Shown: positions 9,587-19,480, numbered from the stretch's first letter. The stretch is DNA of 64,000 nucleotides from Polynucleobacter campilacus (GCF_002206625.1 NZ_NGUP01000001.1:248001-312000), one strand, 5' to 3'. A program made the numbers and translations. The notes: generated from the sequence alone by a model not told the origin.

Positions 9587-10243
9587 ATGGCAAGAATGAA
9601 ATTTATCTGTGACACTGAACGTTGCATCGAATGTAACGGTTGTGTCACTGCTTGTAAAAACGATAATGAAGTACCTTGGGGCGTCAATCGTCGTCGTGTT
9701 GTTACGGTAAATGACGGCATCATTGGTCAGGAAAAATCGATTTCAGTAGCTTGTATGCACTGTACCGATGCTCCTTGTATGGCCGTATGCCCAGTAGATT
9801 GCTTCTACCGTACTGATGAAGGTGTTGTTCTTCATGACAAAGATATTTGCATTGGTTGCGGCTACTGCTCATTTGCCTGCCCATTTGGCGCACCACAGTT
9901 CTTAAGTCAAGGCGCTTTCGGTACACGCAGCAAGATGGATAAGTGTACTTTCTGTAGTGGCGGTCCAGAAGCGAATGGCAGTGTTGCTGAGTTTGAGAAG
10001 TATGGCCGTAATCGCCTGGCAGAAGGTAAGTTACCTCTCTGCGCAGAAATGTGCTCTACCAAGGCTTTGATTGGTGGGGACAGCGATATCATCTCCGGCA
10101 TCTTTAATAACCGTGTTGCTACTCGAGAAAAGAATGGCAAGTACGCTGGTTCTAAGGCTTTCGGGTGGACTACTGCTTATGGTGGGCCAGATACCCCAGC
10201 TCCAACCCCAACGGCTGCTGCAAAAATTCCAGGAGCTAAATAA
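9587..10243 (+). CDS. fdhB: Formate dehydrogenase Fe-S (beta) subunit
   Basis: CIECNGCVTACK, CMHCTDAPCMAVCP, CIGCGYCSFACPFG motifs. Confidence 0.94.
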   Translation: MARMKFICDTERCIECNGCVTACKNDNEVPWGVNRRRVVTVNDGIIGQEKSISVACMHCTDAPCMAVCPVDCFYRTDEGVVLHDKDICIGCGYCSFACPFGAPQFLSQGAFGTRSKMDKCTFCSGGPEANGSVAEFEKYGRNRLAEGKLPLCAEMCSTKALIGGDSDIISGIFNNRVATREKNGKYAGSKAFGWTTAYGGPDTPAPTPTAAAKIPGAK

Positions 10244-10479
10244 TGAAATTTAATTTCAAAACTTTTGGTCTGTGTTTCGCAGCAGCAACTTTGCTGGCCG
10301 CATGTTCTGAGCCACCAGAAATTGCAGCTAAAGCGGCAAAGCGTCCTGACGTCGCCCCATACATGGGTGCAGATAATGGCTTCATGACCAAGAACTGGAC
10401 TCCAAAGAATCAAACCAGTTGGACTGAATCCGTTGATAAGCGCACTCAGGGTCAAAACGAATACAGTCGCGTTAAGTGA
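10243..10479 (+). CDS. Small lipoprotein within the FDH operon
   Basis: Signal peptide with lipobox LLAAC; overlaps the fdhB stop (TAATG). Confidence 0.8.
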   Translation: MKFNFKTFGLCFAAATLLAACSEPPEIAAKAAKRPDVAPYMGADNGFMTKNWTPKNQTSWTESVDKRTQGQNEYSRVK

Positions 10480-10520
10480 TCAACTAAATAACAATAAATA
10501 AAACGAAAACGTTTAAGGAC

Positions 10521-11582
10521 ATGTGTATGAAACGATCATTTTCTAAAGTTCTACGCACTTTGGTGTTAGCTGCTGGTTTGTCGCTGACTCTGGCCAGTGG
10601 AATCAGTTATGCAGAGCGAGGAGCAATGGCGCCTTTGCCTTCTCCTAGCGGAGTGGATATTCCACCTAAATCTGTACCAGCCAATCCCAATAGCCTAGCT
10701 AATGGAAATCAGGCTCAGTCACAACCAGCCAATCCATCAATCTTTACATCGGCTAATAGCGACCCATACAACTTTGTCAGCATTCCAGACAAAGAAGCGA
10801 GTGTTCTGATTCAGCGTTCTGGCGAGCAATGGCGCGTGATTCGTAATGGTGTGATTACTGTTTACGGTGGTTGGTTATTGGCGATTGCTTTCTTTGGTAT
10901 TGCAGCCGTCTTTATTATCAAGGGCCCAATCAAATTACATGCGCCGCTATCGGGTCAAAAAATCAAGCGGTTTAATGGCTTCGAGCGCTTTACCCACTGG
11001 GTAATGGCTGCAAGTTTTATTGGACTTGCTTTGACTGGCGGACTAATTTTGTGGGGTAAGTATTTTGCTATGCCTTTGATGGGCGGCGTTGCTTACGGCA
11101 CCTTTCTTAATATCTGTAAAAATATTCACAACTACTCTGGCCCTTTGTTCACTTTGAGCGTAGTGATTTTCTTCTTGCTCTTCGCTACTAGAAATATCCC
11201 GGGACAAGGCGATCTCACTTGGATCAAATCATTTGGCGGCATGTTTGGTGGAAAGCATCCTCCTGCCGGCTTCTTTAACTTCGGTGAAAAGATTTGGTTC
11301 TGGTTTGGTATGACCTTCTTAGGTTTGGTGATCTCGGGCTCAGGTCTTGTACTCGATATGATCGTGCCATTTATGCAGGTTGAGTACATCCGCGGAACCA
11401 TGCAGATTGCTAATATTATTCACGGCGGTGCGTCAGTTCTCATGATGACTATGGCTATGGGTCATATTTATATCGGTTCAATTGGTATGCAGGGTTCTTC
11501 TGATGGCATGATGTCTGGCTACGTTGATGCAACCTGGGCAAAAGAGCACCATGAGCTCTGGTACAACAAAGTTAATAAATAA
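10521..11582 (+). CDS. Formate dehydrogenase cytochrome b556 (gamma) subunit
   Basis: Multi-TM; FNGFERFTHWVMAASFIGLALTGGLILWG; conserved His; MAMGHIYIGSIGMQGSSDGMMSGYVDATWAKEHHELWY. Confidence 0.93.
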   Translation: MCMKRSFSKVLRTLVLAAGLSLTLASGISYAERGAMAPLPSPSGVDIPPKSVPANPNSLANGNQAQSQPANPSIFTSANSDPYNFVSIPDKEASVLIQRSGEQWRVIRNGVITVYGGWLLAIAFFGIAAVFIIKGPIKLHAPLSGQKIKRFNGFERFTHWVMAASFIGLALTGGLILWGKYFAMPLMGGVAYGTFLNICKNIHNYSGPLFTLSVVIFFLLFATRNIPGQGDLTWIKSFGGMFGGKHPPAGFFNFGEKIWFWFGMTFLGLVISGSGLVLDMIVPFMQVEYIRGTMQIANIIHGGASVLMMTMAMGHIYIGSIGMQGSSDGMMSGYVDATWAKEHHELWYNKVNK

Positions 11583-11592
11583 GGACAAAGCC

Positions 11593-11862
11593 ATGAAAAA
11601 AATCATTGCTTTCACACTCTGCGCATTCACTTCTGCTTCAATATTTGCAGCTTTGCCTCCATTAACCCCTGAAGCGCAAGAGGCCAAGACATTGGCTGAT
11701 GCAAAAACAGCCTATGCTGGTCGAGTAGGCGCCTTTCAGTTATGCCAGGCGATCAACAAAGTGGCTGATCAATATAGAGTTCCAGGAACACCAGCGCCCG
11801 CTGCTTGTACTGCGCCGCCACCATTTGTTGCTCCTACAGCAGCAACACCAGCTGCAAAGTAA
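11593..11862 (+). CDS. Small exported protein downstream of the FDH gamma subunit
   Basis: MKKIIAFTLCAFTSASIFA signal peptide; 11 nt after the gamma subunit. Confidence 0.75.
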   Translation: MKKIIAFTLCAFTSASIFAALPPLTPEAQEAKTLADAKTAYAGRVGAFQLCQAINKVADQYRVPGTPAPAACTAPPPFVAPTAATPAAK

Positions 11863-11873
11863 TTAGTTAGCGC

Positions 11874-12581
11874 TTAGTCAGCTAATAATTCTTGATGCAG
11901 GTAGCGTTTAGCAGCCTGTGTTTGAGGATTCAAAAAGAAGGGGCCTACGGGTCCCTTTTCTTTTATCTCACCATGATCAATAAAGATAATGTATTGCGCA
12001 AGTCTTTGAACTTGAGCAAGTTGATGTGAAGAAAAAATAACGTCCGTATTTTGCGCATCAAACTGGTGAATCATTTCTTCAACTTGCTCAGTGGTATTTG
12101 GATCCAGGTTTGCAGTGGGTTCATCTAACAAGACTAAGTTTGGCTTTTGCAAGATTGCCCGGCCAAGGCAAAGCTTCTGTCTCTCGCCAGCAGATAACTT
12201 GTGAGCAGGACTGGAGGCTAACTTTCCTAGGCCAACTTTTTCGATTACTTGCGCAATGGCCTCATCAGTAATCGTAGAGTCTGCATCTCTGACCATGCTT
12301 AAATTTGTTTTAGCAGAGGCTTTAATCATCGGAGTGTGATGCAGAACTAATGCAGTCTTCTTGGCAAACGAGTATCGCACTGTTCCAGTATCTGGTTGGA
12401 TGAGGCCATCTAACAATTTTAAAAGGGTCGTTTTGCCGGCTCCGTTGGGACCAATGCATGCAGTAATGCGATCAGCCGGAATCAGCGCGTGCTGAATATT
12501 GAGAATAACCCGACCATTACTTTTAACGGTGATGTCGCGTAGCTCGATAAATCTTTCAAATTGCTCTGTCATATTAACCAT
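11874..12581 (-). CDS. ABC transporter ATP-binding protein, tungstate-type (TupC-like)
   Basis: Walker A GPNGAGKTTLLK, signature LSAGERQKLCLGRA, Walker B NLVLLDEPT; downstream of a TupB-like permease. Confidence 0.86.
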   Translation of the reverse strand: MVNMTEQFERFIELRDITVKSNGRVILNIQHALIPADRITACIGPNGAGKTTLLKLLDGLIQPDTGTVRYSFAKKTALVLHHTPMIKASAKTNLSMVRDADSTITDEAIAQVIEKVGLGKLASSPAHKLSAGERQKLCLGRAILQKPNLVLLDEPTANLDPNTTEQVEEMIHQFDAQNTDVIFSSHQLAQVQRLAQYIIFIDHGEIKEKGPVGPFFLNPQTQAAKRYLHQELLAD

Positions 12582-13269
12582 AGCGACGCTCTGCTACTTG
12601 ACGAACTGCAAACGTAAATAGATTGGCTAATAGAACAATTCCAAGTAAGACAATGCCCAATGCAAGTGCTAAGGGTAGGTCGCCCTTGCTGGTTTCTAAG
12701 GCGATTGCAGTAGTCATAGTTCTGGTCGAGTTTTGAATGTTCCCACCCACAATCATGACGGCACCAACCTCAGAAATTGCTCTAGCAAGGCCAGCAAGAA
12801 CGGCAATAGTGAGGGAAAAGCGGCAATCCCAAATGAGCCACTTAAAGCGTGCCATCGATGGCAATCTCAGGCTTAAGAAGGTATCGCGATGAATTCTCCA
12901 GGAATCTTCCAAGATTTGACGACTTAGGGCTGCAATTAAGGGTGTTGTCAGAAGCGTTTGGGCCACAATCATGCCCTTGGGTGTAAACAACCATCCCCAT
13001 GCTCCCATAGGGCCAGAACGAGACAGCATGAGGTAAACCAATACCCCGACAATCACGGTTGGAACCCCCATTAAGGTATTTAGACCAATAACAATCGATT
13101 TTTTGCCTGTAAATTCTTCAGTGGCCAGTAAGGCGCCCAAGGGAAGGCCAATGAGCGTACCAAATAGAAGAGCAGTTAAGCTGACTTGGAGGGAAACCAG
13201 GACAATCCCCAGAACCCCACCATCTAGATGGGCCAATAGGGCTAGGGCGTCTTCAAAAGCGGTCAACAT
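12574..13269 (-). CDS. ABC transporter permease, tungstate-type (TupB-like)
   Basis: LRLPSMARFKWLIWDCRFSLTIAVLAGLARAISEVGAVMIVGGNIQNSTRTMTTAIALETSKGDLPLALALG, typical of TupB-like permeases. Confidence 0.86.
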   Translation of the reverse strand: MLTAFEDALALLAHLDGGVLGIVLVSLQVSLTALLFGTLIGLPLGALLATEEFTGKKSIVIGLNTLMGVPTVIVGVLVYLMLSRSGPMGAWGWLFTPKGMIVAQTLLTTPLIAALSRQILEDSWRIHRDTFLSLRLPSMARFKWLIWDCRFSLTIAVLAGLARAISEVGAVMIVGGNIQNSTRTMTTAIALETSKGDLPLALALGIVLLGIVLLANLFTFAVRQVAERRYG

Positions 13270-13336
13270 GGGCTTGATTCTATCAAGGCAATGGCAAAAT
13301 GAGCTTAATGCAATCTATACCCCTATTTTCCGACTG

Positions 13337-13537
13337 ATGGCCGAAGTAGTTTGCCTCTGCAACGAGATCCTTGATGTGGATCTACGCGAGTACTTGGATA
13401 CCCATCCAATCGACTCAATTGAGGAGTTGCGAGAGCAGGCATCTATTTGCAATAAATGCATGCAGTGTCAAGATTTGGTTGAGGGTGAGATATATTTGGC
13501 ACGAGTTCGGCGGCAGCGTGCGGCAGGACAGTTTTAA
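13337..13537 (+). CDS. BFD-like [2Fe-2S]-binding small protein
   Basis: MAEVVCLCNEILDVDLREYL...SICNKCMQCQDLVEGEIYL: CxC ... CxxCxxC arrangement; start placed at 13337 because the upstream ORF part is antisense to tupB. Confidence 0.7.
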   Translation: MAEVVCLCNEILDVDLREYLDTHPIDSIEELREQASICNKCMQCQDLVEGEIYLARVRRQRAAGQF

Positions 13538-14289
13538 TGACTCAGAGTAGAGGCGCTCGCTTCACTGTCATGAGCATGAATGTGCACAAAGGAGTTTCTC
13601 CTTTGCATAGGCACTCTACTATTTATCAGTTGCGACAAAGAATGCGCAATCATCACCCAGACTTATTGTTTCTTCAAGAATTACAGCAAGAGCATCGAGG
13701 CAGAATTCGGCGATTTGGACAATGGCCCTTAACTGAGCTCACTCACTTTCTATCAGAAGATTTTTGGCGTGACTGGCATTACGGAAAAAATATGGAGTAT
13801 CCAGATGGCCATCACGGTAATGCCATTTTATCGAAGCATCCGCTACACAAGGGCCTAAATTACGATATTTCTGCATATCGTTTTGAAAGGCGAGGCTTGT
13901 TGCATAGCGTGACCCAACTCGATGGAGTTGAGCAACCCATTCATTGCTTTTGTGTGCACTTAGCCTTATTTGAGCGAGGTAGAGAGCGTCAGTTAGAGCA
14001 AATCATGGGACATATTGAAGAGTTAGCCCAGCAAGGCCCAACCATTGTCGCTGGAGATTTTAATGACTGGCGTAATCGAGTAGGCGCACCAATGAAAGCA
14101 GCTGGGTTTGAAGAGGTATTTGAAGTCTTAACTGGTTCACCAGCGAAGACTTTCCCTAGCGTGAAGCCCTTATTAGCAATGGATCGGATTTATGTCCGTG
14201 GCCTGAAGATTCATTCTGCAGAAATATTGCACGATTGGATGAAATTGTCTGATCATCTAGGTATTACGGCTGAACTGGAATTGGTATGA
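13537..14289 (+). CDS. Endonuclease/exonuclease/phosphatase family protein
   Basis: MSMNVHKGV, LLFLQEL, VAGDFNDWRN, MDRIYVRG, LSDHLGI motifs. Confidence 0.92.
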   Translation: MTQSRGARFTVMSMNVHKGVSPLHRHSTIYQLRQRMRNHHPDLLFLQELQQEHRGRIRRFGQWPLTELTHFLSEDFWRDWHYGKNMEYPDGHHGNAILSKHPLHKGLNYDISAYRFERRGLLHSVTQLDGVEQPIHCFCVHLALFERGRERQLEQIMGHIEELAQQGPTIVAGDFNDWRNRVGAPMKAAGFEEVFEVLTGSPAKTFPSVKPLLAMDRIYVRGLKIHSAEILHDWMKLSDHLGITAELELV

Positions 14290-15764
14290 ACGACCTAATT
14301 AATATTTTTCTAAAACATACTTTCGAGCTCAATATTAATTGGCTCTTATGTATTCATTTCATATTGGTGACTTACTTTATTGGTGTGATTATCTCTGTGA
14401 GAAGGCCAGTGGGTGTGGCCTTTGCTTGGATCTTTATTGTGATGACTTTTCCAGTTTTTGGTATCAGCTTATATGTGCTGATTGGTGAGCGTCCTGTAGG
14501 TCGAAAACTTACTAGAAAAATTACGCGCATGAATCGTGAATATTCTGAAGTTACCGAAGGAATGCGCATCAAGTATGCAAGTGATAGGCAACAGCTACCA
14601 ATTGAATCTCGTTCATTTAGTCTTTTAGCAGAATCGAATAATGGCACACCAGTAGTTGCTGGAAATAAGGTCGATTTGCATACGAATTCATTACAAATTC
14701 TGCAACTCTTTATCGATGAGATTAACCAGGCTAAAGAAAGTTTGCATCTAGAGTTCTATATTTGGGCCTTAGGCGGTGATGCTGACCGAGTAGGCGAGGC
14801 AATGATTGCAGCTGCTAAGCGGGGGGTTGCTTGCCGTGTCTTATTGGATTCTTTGGGTAGTAAAGATTGGTTTAAATCTAAATGGCCAGCCCGCTTTCGC
14901 AATGCGGGGATCGAGGTAACAGAGGCATTACCGATCCAAATTGGAAGATTTCAATTTAGGCGTGCTGATTTACGTTTACATCGAAAAATATTCATCATTG
15001 ATAACGCTATTGTTTGGACTGGGAGTATGAATTTGGTAGATCCACGTACATTCAAGCAAGATTCTGGGGTGGGTGAATGGGTTGATGCCATGGTACGCGT
15101 TGAGGGCCCAGTTGCCTCTCAGTTTGAGCTGACGTTCTCTTTTGATTGGAGTGTTGATAATCCTAGGATTACGCATTTCAATAATCAGAGGGCTCCAGCA
15201 GCGCCTAATGAGGGCGGAGTCATTGCCCAGGAGCTTGCTTCAGGCCCAGTCTATCGTGACGATATTTTGTATCAAGTGATGATCTCAGCAATTATTGATG
15301 CACGAGAGGAGTTGACGATTACAACCCCTTACTTCGGCCCAGATGATGGATTAATGCAGGCACTCATGGGGACTGCCAGACGCGGAGTGAGGGTTACTTT
15401 AATTGCGCCCAAATTAAATGATTCAAAATTGGTTGCTTGGAGCAGTAGAAGTTATTATGCAGATCTCTTGAATTCAGGCGTGCATATTGCCGAGTTCCAT
15501 GGCGGCCTGCTTCATACCAAGAGCTTACTAGTGGATAAAAAAACAGCCATCTTTGGTTCGGTCAATTTTGATCAACGTAGCCTCCGCCTTAACTTTGAAA
15601 TTAGCCTCATTGTGTATAACAAGGATTTTTGTTCAAAGCTCGAAACCTTGATTGAATCTTATTTAGCGCAGTCTAATTACGTTGATCCAAAGGTCTGGTC
15701 AAAGCGGCCACGTTGGCAGCATTACTTAGAAAATGCCGCTCATCTCACTTCGCCACTACTTTAA
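14286..15764 (+). CDS. cls: Cardiolipin synthase (phospholipase D superfamily)
   Basis: Two HxK motifs (HRKIFIIDNAIVWTGSMN and HTKSLLVDKKTAIFGSVNFD); N-terminal TM segments. Confidence 0.95.
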   Translation: MNDLINIFLKHTFELNINWLLCIHFILVTYFIGVIISVRRPVGVAFAWIFIVMTFPVFGISLYVLIGERPVGRKLTRKITRMNREYSEVTEGMRIKYASDRQQLPIESRSFSLLAESNNGTPVVAGNKVDLHTNSLQILQLFIDEINQAKESLHLEFYIWALGGDADRVGEAMIAAAKRGVACRVLLDSLGSKDWFKSKWPARFRNAGIEVTEALPIQIGRFQFRRADLRLHRKIFIIDNAIVWTGSMNLVDPRTFKQDSGVGEWVDAMVRVEGPVASQFELTFSFDWSVDNPRITHFNNQRAPAAPNEGGVIAQELASGPVYRDDILYQVMISAIIDAREELTITTPYFGPDDGLMQALMGTARRGVRVTLIAPKLNDSKLVAWSSRSYYADLLNSGVHIAEFHGGLLHTKSLLVDKKTAIFGSVNFDQRSLRLNFEISLIVYNKDFCSKLETLIESYLAQSNYVDPKVWSKRPRWQHYLENAAHLTSPLL

Positions 15765-16945
15765 ATTGCGCCACTAGCGCGCATGCTCTCAATATCGGAC
15801 TCTGTCATACCCAACTCTTTTAAGATGGAGTCAGTATGTTCGCCTACTGCTGGAATGGGGTCCATACGATAGTCGTAGCTGTCATTTAGTCCTGGTGGCA
15901 ATAGCGCTGCAATATTGCCATTCGGGGTTCCCACCTCAGTCCAACGATGACGCGCTTTCAATTGTTCGTGATTCCAAAGCCCTTCCATATCATTGAGATG
16001 GGCATTAGCAATTTGAGCTTTATCTAGCTTGGCAATCAGTTGCTCTGCAGTGAGCTTGCTAAAGCAGGCATTAATAATTTCAAGCAACTCAGCGCGCTTT
16101 TCATTGCGCTTGTAATTTCTGTCAAAGCGCTCATCTTGGGCAAGTGTGGGATTCTCTAATACTGCTTCGCAGAACTGCACCCACTCCCGTTCGTTTTGAA
16201 GTCCAAGCATGACAGTCTTGCCATCACCAGCCCTGAAGGGGCCGTATGGGTAAATGGTGGCATGAGATGCGCCATTTCTGGATGGTGGATTGGCGCCCTT
16301 ATAGGCGTAGTAAAGCGGAAAGCTCATCCATTCGGTCAGCGCCTCTAGCATTGAGATATCAATTACCGTACCTTTGCCCGTTTTTCCTCTTTGCAATAAG
16401 GCGGCTAAGATATTTGTGTAGGCATACATACCAGCAGCAATATCAGCAATAGAGTTGCCAGCCTTGCTAGGAGTTTCTGGCGTTCCTGTAACTGATAGGA
16501 AGCCTGCCTCACTTTGAATTAAAAGATCGTAAGCTTTCTTATCGCGATAAGGACCATCATTGCCATAACCTGAAATGGCGCACAGGATGAGTCCCGGATT
16601 TTCTTGCTGTAATGCCTGCGCAGTAAGTCCCATACGGGCAGCTGCTCCAGGAACTAAGTTTTGGATAAAGACATCAGCAGTTTTCAGTAAAGTCTTGAGC
16701 ACTGTTAAAGCAGAGTCTTGCTTGAGGTCAAGCGTTAAACTTTCTTTTGATCTATTGACCCAGGCAAAGTGAGATGAGAGACCATCAACCTGGGTGTCGT
16801 AGCCCCTCGCAAAATCACCATCACCAGGACGCTCAATCTTAATGACTCTAGCACCTAGATCAGCTAACTGGCGAGTGCAGAAGGGCGCAGCAATGACATG
16901 CTCTAGCGCGATAACCGTGACTCCATCTAATGGGCGAACGCTCAT
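15761..16945 (-). CDS. CaiB/BaiF family (class III) CoA-transferase
   Basis: PLDGVTVIALEHVIAAPFCTRQLADLGARVIKIERPGDGDFARGYD. Confidence 0.94.
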   Translation of the reverse strand: MSVRPLDGVTVIALEHVIAAPFCTRQLADLGARVIKIERPGDGDFARGYDTQVDGLSSHFAWVNRSKESLTLDLKQDSALTVLKTLLKTADVFIQNLVPGAAARMGLTAQALQQENPGLILCAISGYGNDGPYRDKKAYDLLIQSEAGFLSVTGTPETPSKAGNSIADIAAGMYAYTNILAALLQRGKTGKGTVIDISMLEALTEWMSFPLYYAYKGANPPSRNGASHATIYPYGPFRAGDGKTVMLGLQNEREWVQFCEAVLENPTLAQDERFDRNYKRNEKRAELLEIINACFSKLTAEQLIAKLDKAQIANAHLNDMEGLWNHEQLKARHRWTEVGTPNGNIAALLPPGLNDSYDYRMDPIPAVGEHTDSILKELGMTESDIESMRASGAI

Positions 16946-16957
16946 CTCAATGACCTA

Positions 16958-18127
16958 TTAGAAAGATCTTGGCAAGCCAAGAACATGCTCAGCCATATAG
17001 GAATAAATTAAGTTTGTTGAGATTGGCGCAACTTGATAAAGGCGGGTTTCTCTAAATTTACGTTCAACATCATATTCATTAGCAAAACCAAAGCCACCAT
17101 GCGTTTGTAAACAAACATTCGCTGCCTCCCACGATGCTTTAGCAGCTAAGTATTTAGACATATTGGACTCAGGTCCGCAGGGCTGATGATTATCAAATAG
17201 TTCACACGCCTTAAAGCGCATGAGATTAGCAGCCTCAGTTTCAATGTAGCTATCAGCAATTGGAAACTGAATGCCCTGATTCTTACCAATCGGACGATCA
17301 AATACGACGCGGTCATTTGCATAGCGGCGGGCACGATCAATAAACCAATAGGCATCACCAATACATTCTGCTGCGATCAGAACACGTTCCGCATTAAGAC
17401 CATCGAGGATGTATTTAAATCCTTGGCCCTCTGCACCGATCAGGTTTTCTGCTGGTATCTCTAAGTTATCAAAGAATACTTCATTGGTTTCATGATTCAC
17501 CATATTGGCGATGGGTCGCACTTCCATCCCTTTGCCGATCGCATCAGCAAGATTTACGATGAAGATCGACATGCCTTCTGATTTACGCTGGACCTCATTG
17601 AGCGGAGTAGTGCGCGCTAGCAAAATCATCAGATCAGAATGCTGAATACGAGAGATCCAAACTTTCTGTCCATTGATAATGTACTTATCCCCTTTTTTGA
17701 CAGCAGTGGTCTTTAGTTTGGTGGTGTCAGTACCAGTAGTAGGTTCTGTCACCGCCATACTTTGCAGACGTAATTGCCCGCTGGCAATTTTCGGCAGATA
17801 CATTTTTTTCTGTTCTTCAGATCCATGGCGAAGTAGGGTTCCCATGTTGTACATCTGTCCATGACAAGACCCAGCATTGCCGCCCGAGAAGTTAATTTCT
17901 TCCATGATGACGGAGGCTTCCGCCAAGCCTAATCCTGAGCCACCATATTCTTCAGGTATCAAAGCTGCTAACCAGCCAGCTTCAGTCATGGCATCTACAA
18001 AAGCCTCTGGGTAGCCCCGCTCATGGTCTATTTTTTGCCAATAGGCGGAGTCAAATTTTCCGCAGAGGTCTCGTAAGGCTTCACGTATTTCTTGGTACTG
18101 GTCTGGCTTGGGGATAGGGTGATTCAT
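16958..18127 (-). CDS. Acyl-CoA dehydrogenase
   Basis: MAVTEPTTGTDTTKLKTTA, QTHGGFGFANEYDVERKFRETRLYQVAPIS. Confidence 0.95.
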   Translation of the reverse strand: MNHPIPKPDQYQEIREALRDLCGKFDSAYWQKIDHERGYPEAFVDAMTEAGWLAALIPEEYGGSGLGLAEASVIMEEINFSGGNAGSCHGQMYNMGTLLRHGSEEQKKMYLPKIASGQLRLQSMAVTEPTTGTDTTKLKTTAVKKGDKYIINGQKVWISRIQHSDLMILLARTTPLNEVQRKSEGMSIFIVNLADAIGKGMEVRPIANMVNHETNEVFFDNLEIPAENLIGAEGQGFKYILDGLNAERVLIAAECIGDAYWFIDRARRYANDRVVFDRPIGKNQGIQFPIADSYIETEAANLMRFKACELFDNHQPCGPESNMSKYLAAKASWEAANVCLQTHGGFGFANEYDVERKFRETRLYQVAPISTNLIYSYMAEHVLGLPRSF

Positions 18128-18268
18128 GAAACTCTCGTTTTATCGGTTATTTTTGGGTGCAGACGCTAGTTTAAGCAAGATTTGAAAATCATGGAGAATG
18201 ATGAAAATCAGGCGAAAATAGCCTAAATAATCTGTATATCAAGATAAACAAGGGATAAGTGCTTTCTC

Positions 18269-19474
18269 ATGCAAAAGAATCGCCAACAAATTCTTTCTGG
18301 GGTCAAAGTTTTAGAGTTAGGTCAGCTGATTGCTGGCCCATTTGCCTCCAAAACACTTGCTGATTTTGGGGCAGAAGTGATTAAGGTAGAGTCTCCAGGT
18401 GTAGGCGATCCATTGCGTAAGTGGCGACTGCTACATGAGGGAACATCAGTTTGGTGGCAAGCCCAATCGCGTAATAAACAATCGATTTGCTTAGATCTGC
18501 GCGTCAAGGAGGGTCAGGCGATTGCCAGAAAGCTGGCGCTTGAAGCGGATGTCGTCATTGAAAACTTTCGACCAGGCACGCTAGAGAAGTGGGGCTTAGG
18601 CTGGGAAGAATTGCATCAAGCAAATCCAAAACTCATCATGTTGCGCATCTCCGGTTATGGCCAGGATGGGCCTAGACGCGATGAGCCTGGTTTTGCAGCG
18701 ATTGGAGAGGCGATGGCTGGCTTGCGCTATATCACTGGTCATCCGAATGAGGTGCCAGTGAGGGCAGGCTTATCGCTTGGAGATACGATTGCAGGCTTGC
18801 ATGGTGCTCTTGGCGTATTACTTGCTTTGTATGAGCGAGACGCTCGTGGTGGCCAGGGTCAAATGATTGACGTTGCTTTATATGAAGCGGTATTTAATTT
18901 AACCGAAAGCCTACTACCAGAGTATTCGGCATTTGGTGCGATACGTCAGCCTGCAGGCGGTGCTTTGCCCGGGATCGCTCCTTCTAATGCCTATCGGTGT
19001 GCGGACGGACAGTATGTCTTGATCGCTGGTAATGGTGATTCTATTTATAAGCGCTTGATGACCTTAATTGGCAGAGCAGACTTGGGTGAAGACCCAGATT
19101 TAGCTTTTAATGATGGTCGTGCCAAGCGAACCGTTGAAATTGATGCAGCAATTAATGCTTGGACGAAAACTTTAAGCCTTGATGAAGTTCTGAAAGGTTT
19201 ACTTGAGGCAGAGGTCCCATCTGGCAAGATTTACACGGCAAAAGATATTGCCGAAGATCCTCACTACCATGCACGTGGTGTGATCGAGACCGTGCAAGCA
19301 GCGAATGGCCTTAAAGTCCAGGTGCCTGGAATCATTCCTAAGCTTTCTCAAAATCCTGGATCAATTCGTTATCGCGCCCCTACATTAGGAGAGCATACTG
19401 ATCAAGTGCTTAAATCTGCCGGTCTGACTGAAGAGCAAATTATGATTCTGAAAAAATCTGGGGTCCTCTCTTAA
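18269..19474 (+). CDS. CaiB/BaiF family CoA-transferase
   Basis: LSGVKVLELGQLIAGPFASKTLADFGAEVIKVESPGVGDPLRKWR. Confidence 0.95.
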   Translation: MQKNRQQILSGVKVLELGQLIAGPFASKTLADFGAEVIKVESPGVGDPLRKWRLLHEGTSVWWQAQSRNKQSICLDLRVKEGQAIARKLALEADVVIENFRPGTLEKWGLGWEELHQANPKLIMLRISGYGQDGPRRDEPGFAAIGEAMAGLRYITGHPNEVPVRAGLSLGDTIAGLHGALGVLLALYERDARGGQGQMIDVALYEAVFNLTESLLPEYSAFGAIRQPAGGALPGIAPSNAYRCADGQYVLIAGNGDSIYKRLMTLIGRADLGEDPDLAFNDGRAKRTVEIDAAINAWTKTLSLDEVLKGLLEAEVPSGKIYTAKDIAEDPHYHARGVIETVQAANGLKVQVPGIIPKLSQNPGSIRYRAPTLGEHTDQVLKSAGLTEEQIMILKKSGVLS

Positions 19475-19480
19475 TGGATC

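Noticed and set aside
13103-13336. 5' part of the 144-aa ORF
   Set aside because: Antisense to the tupB start; the conserved-looking [2Fe-2S] part begins at ATG 13337
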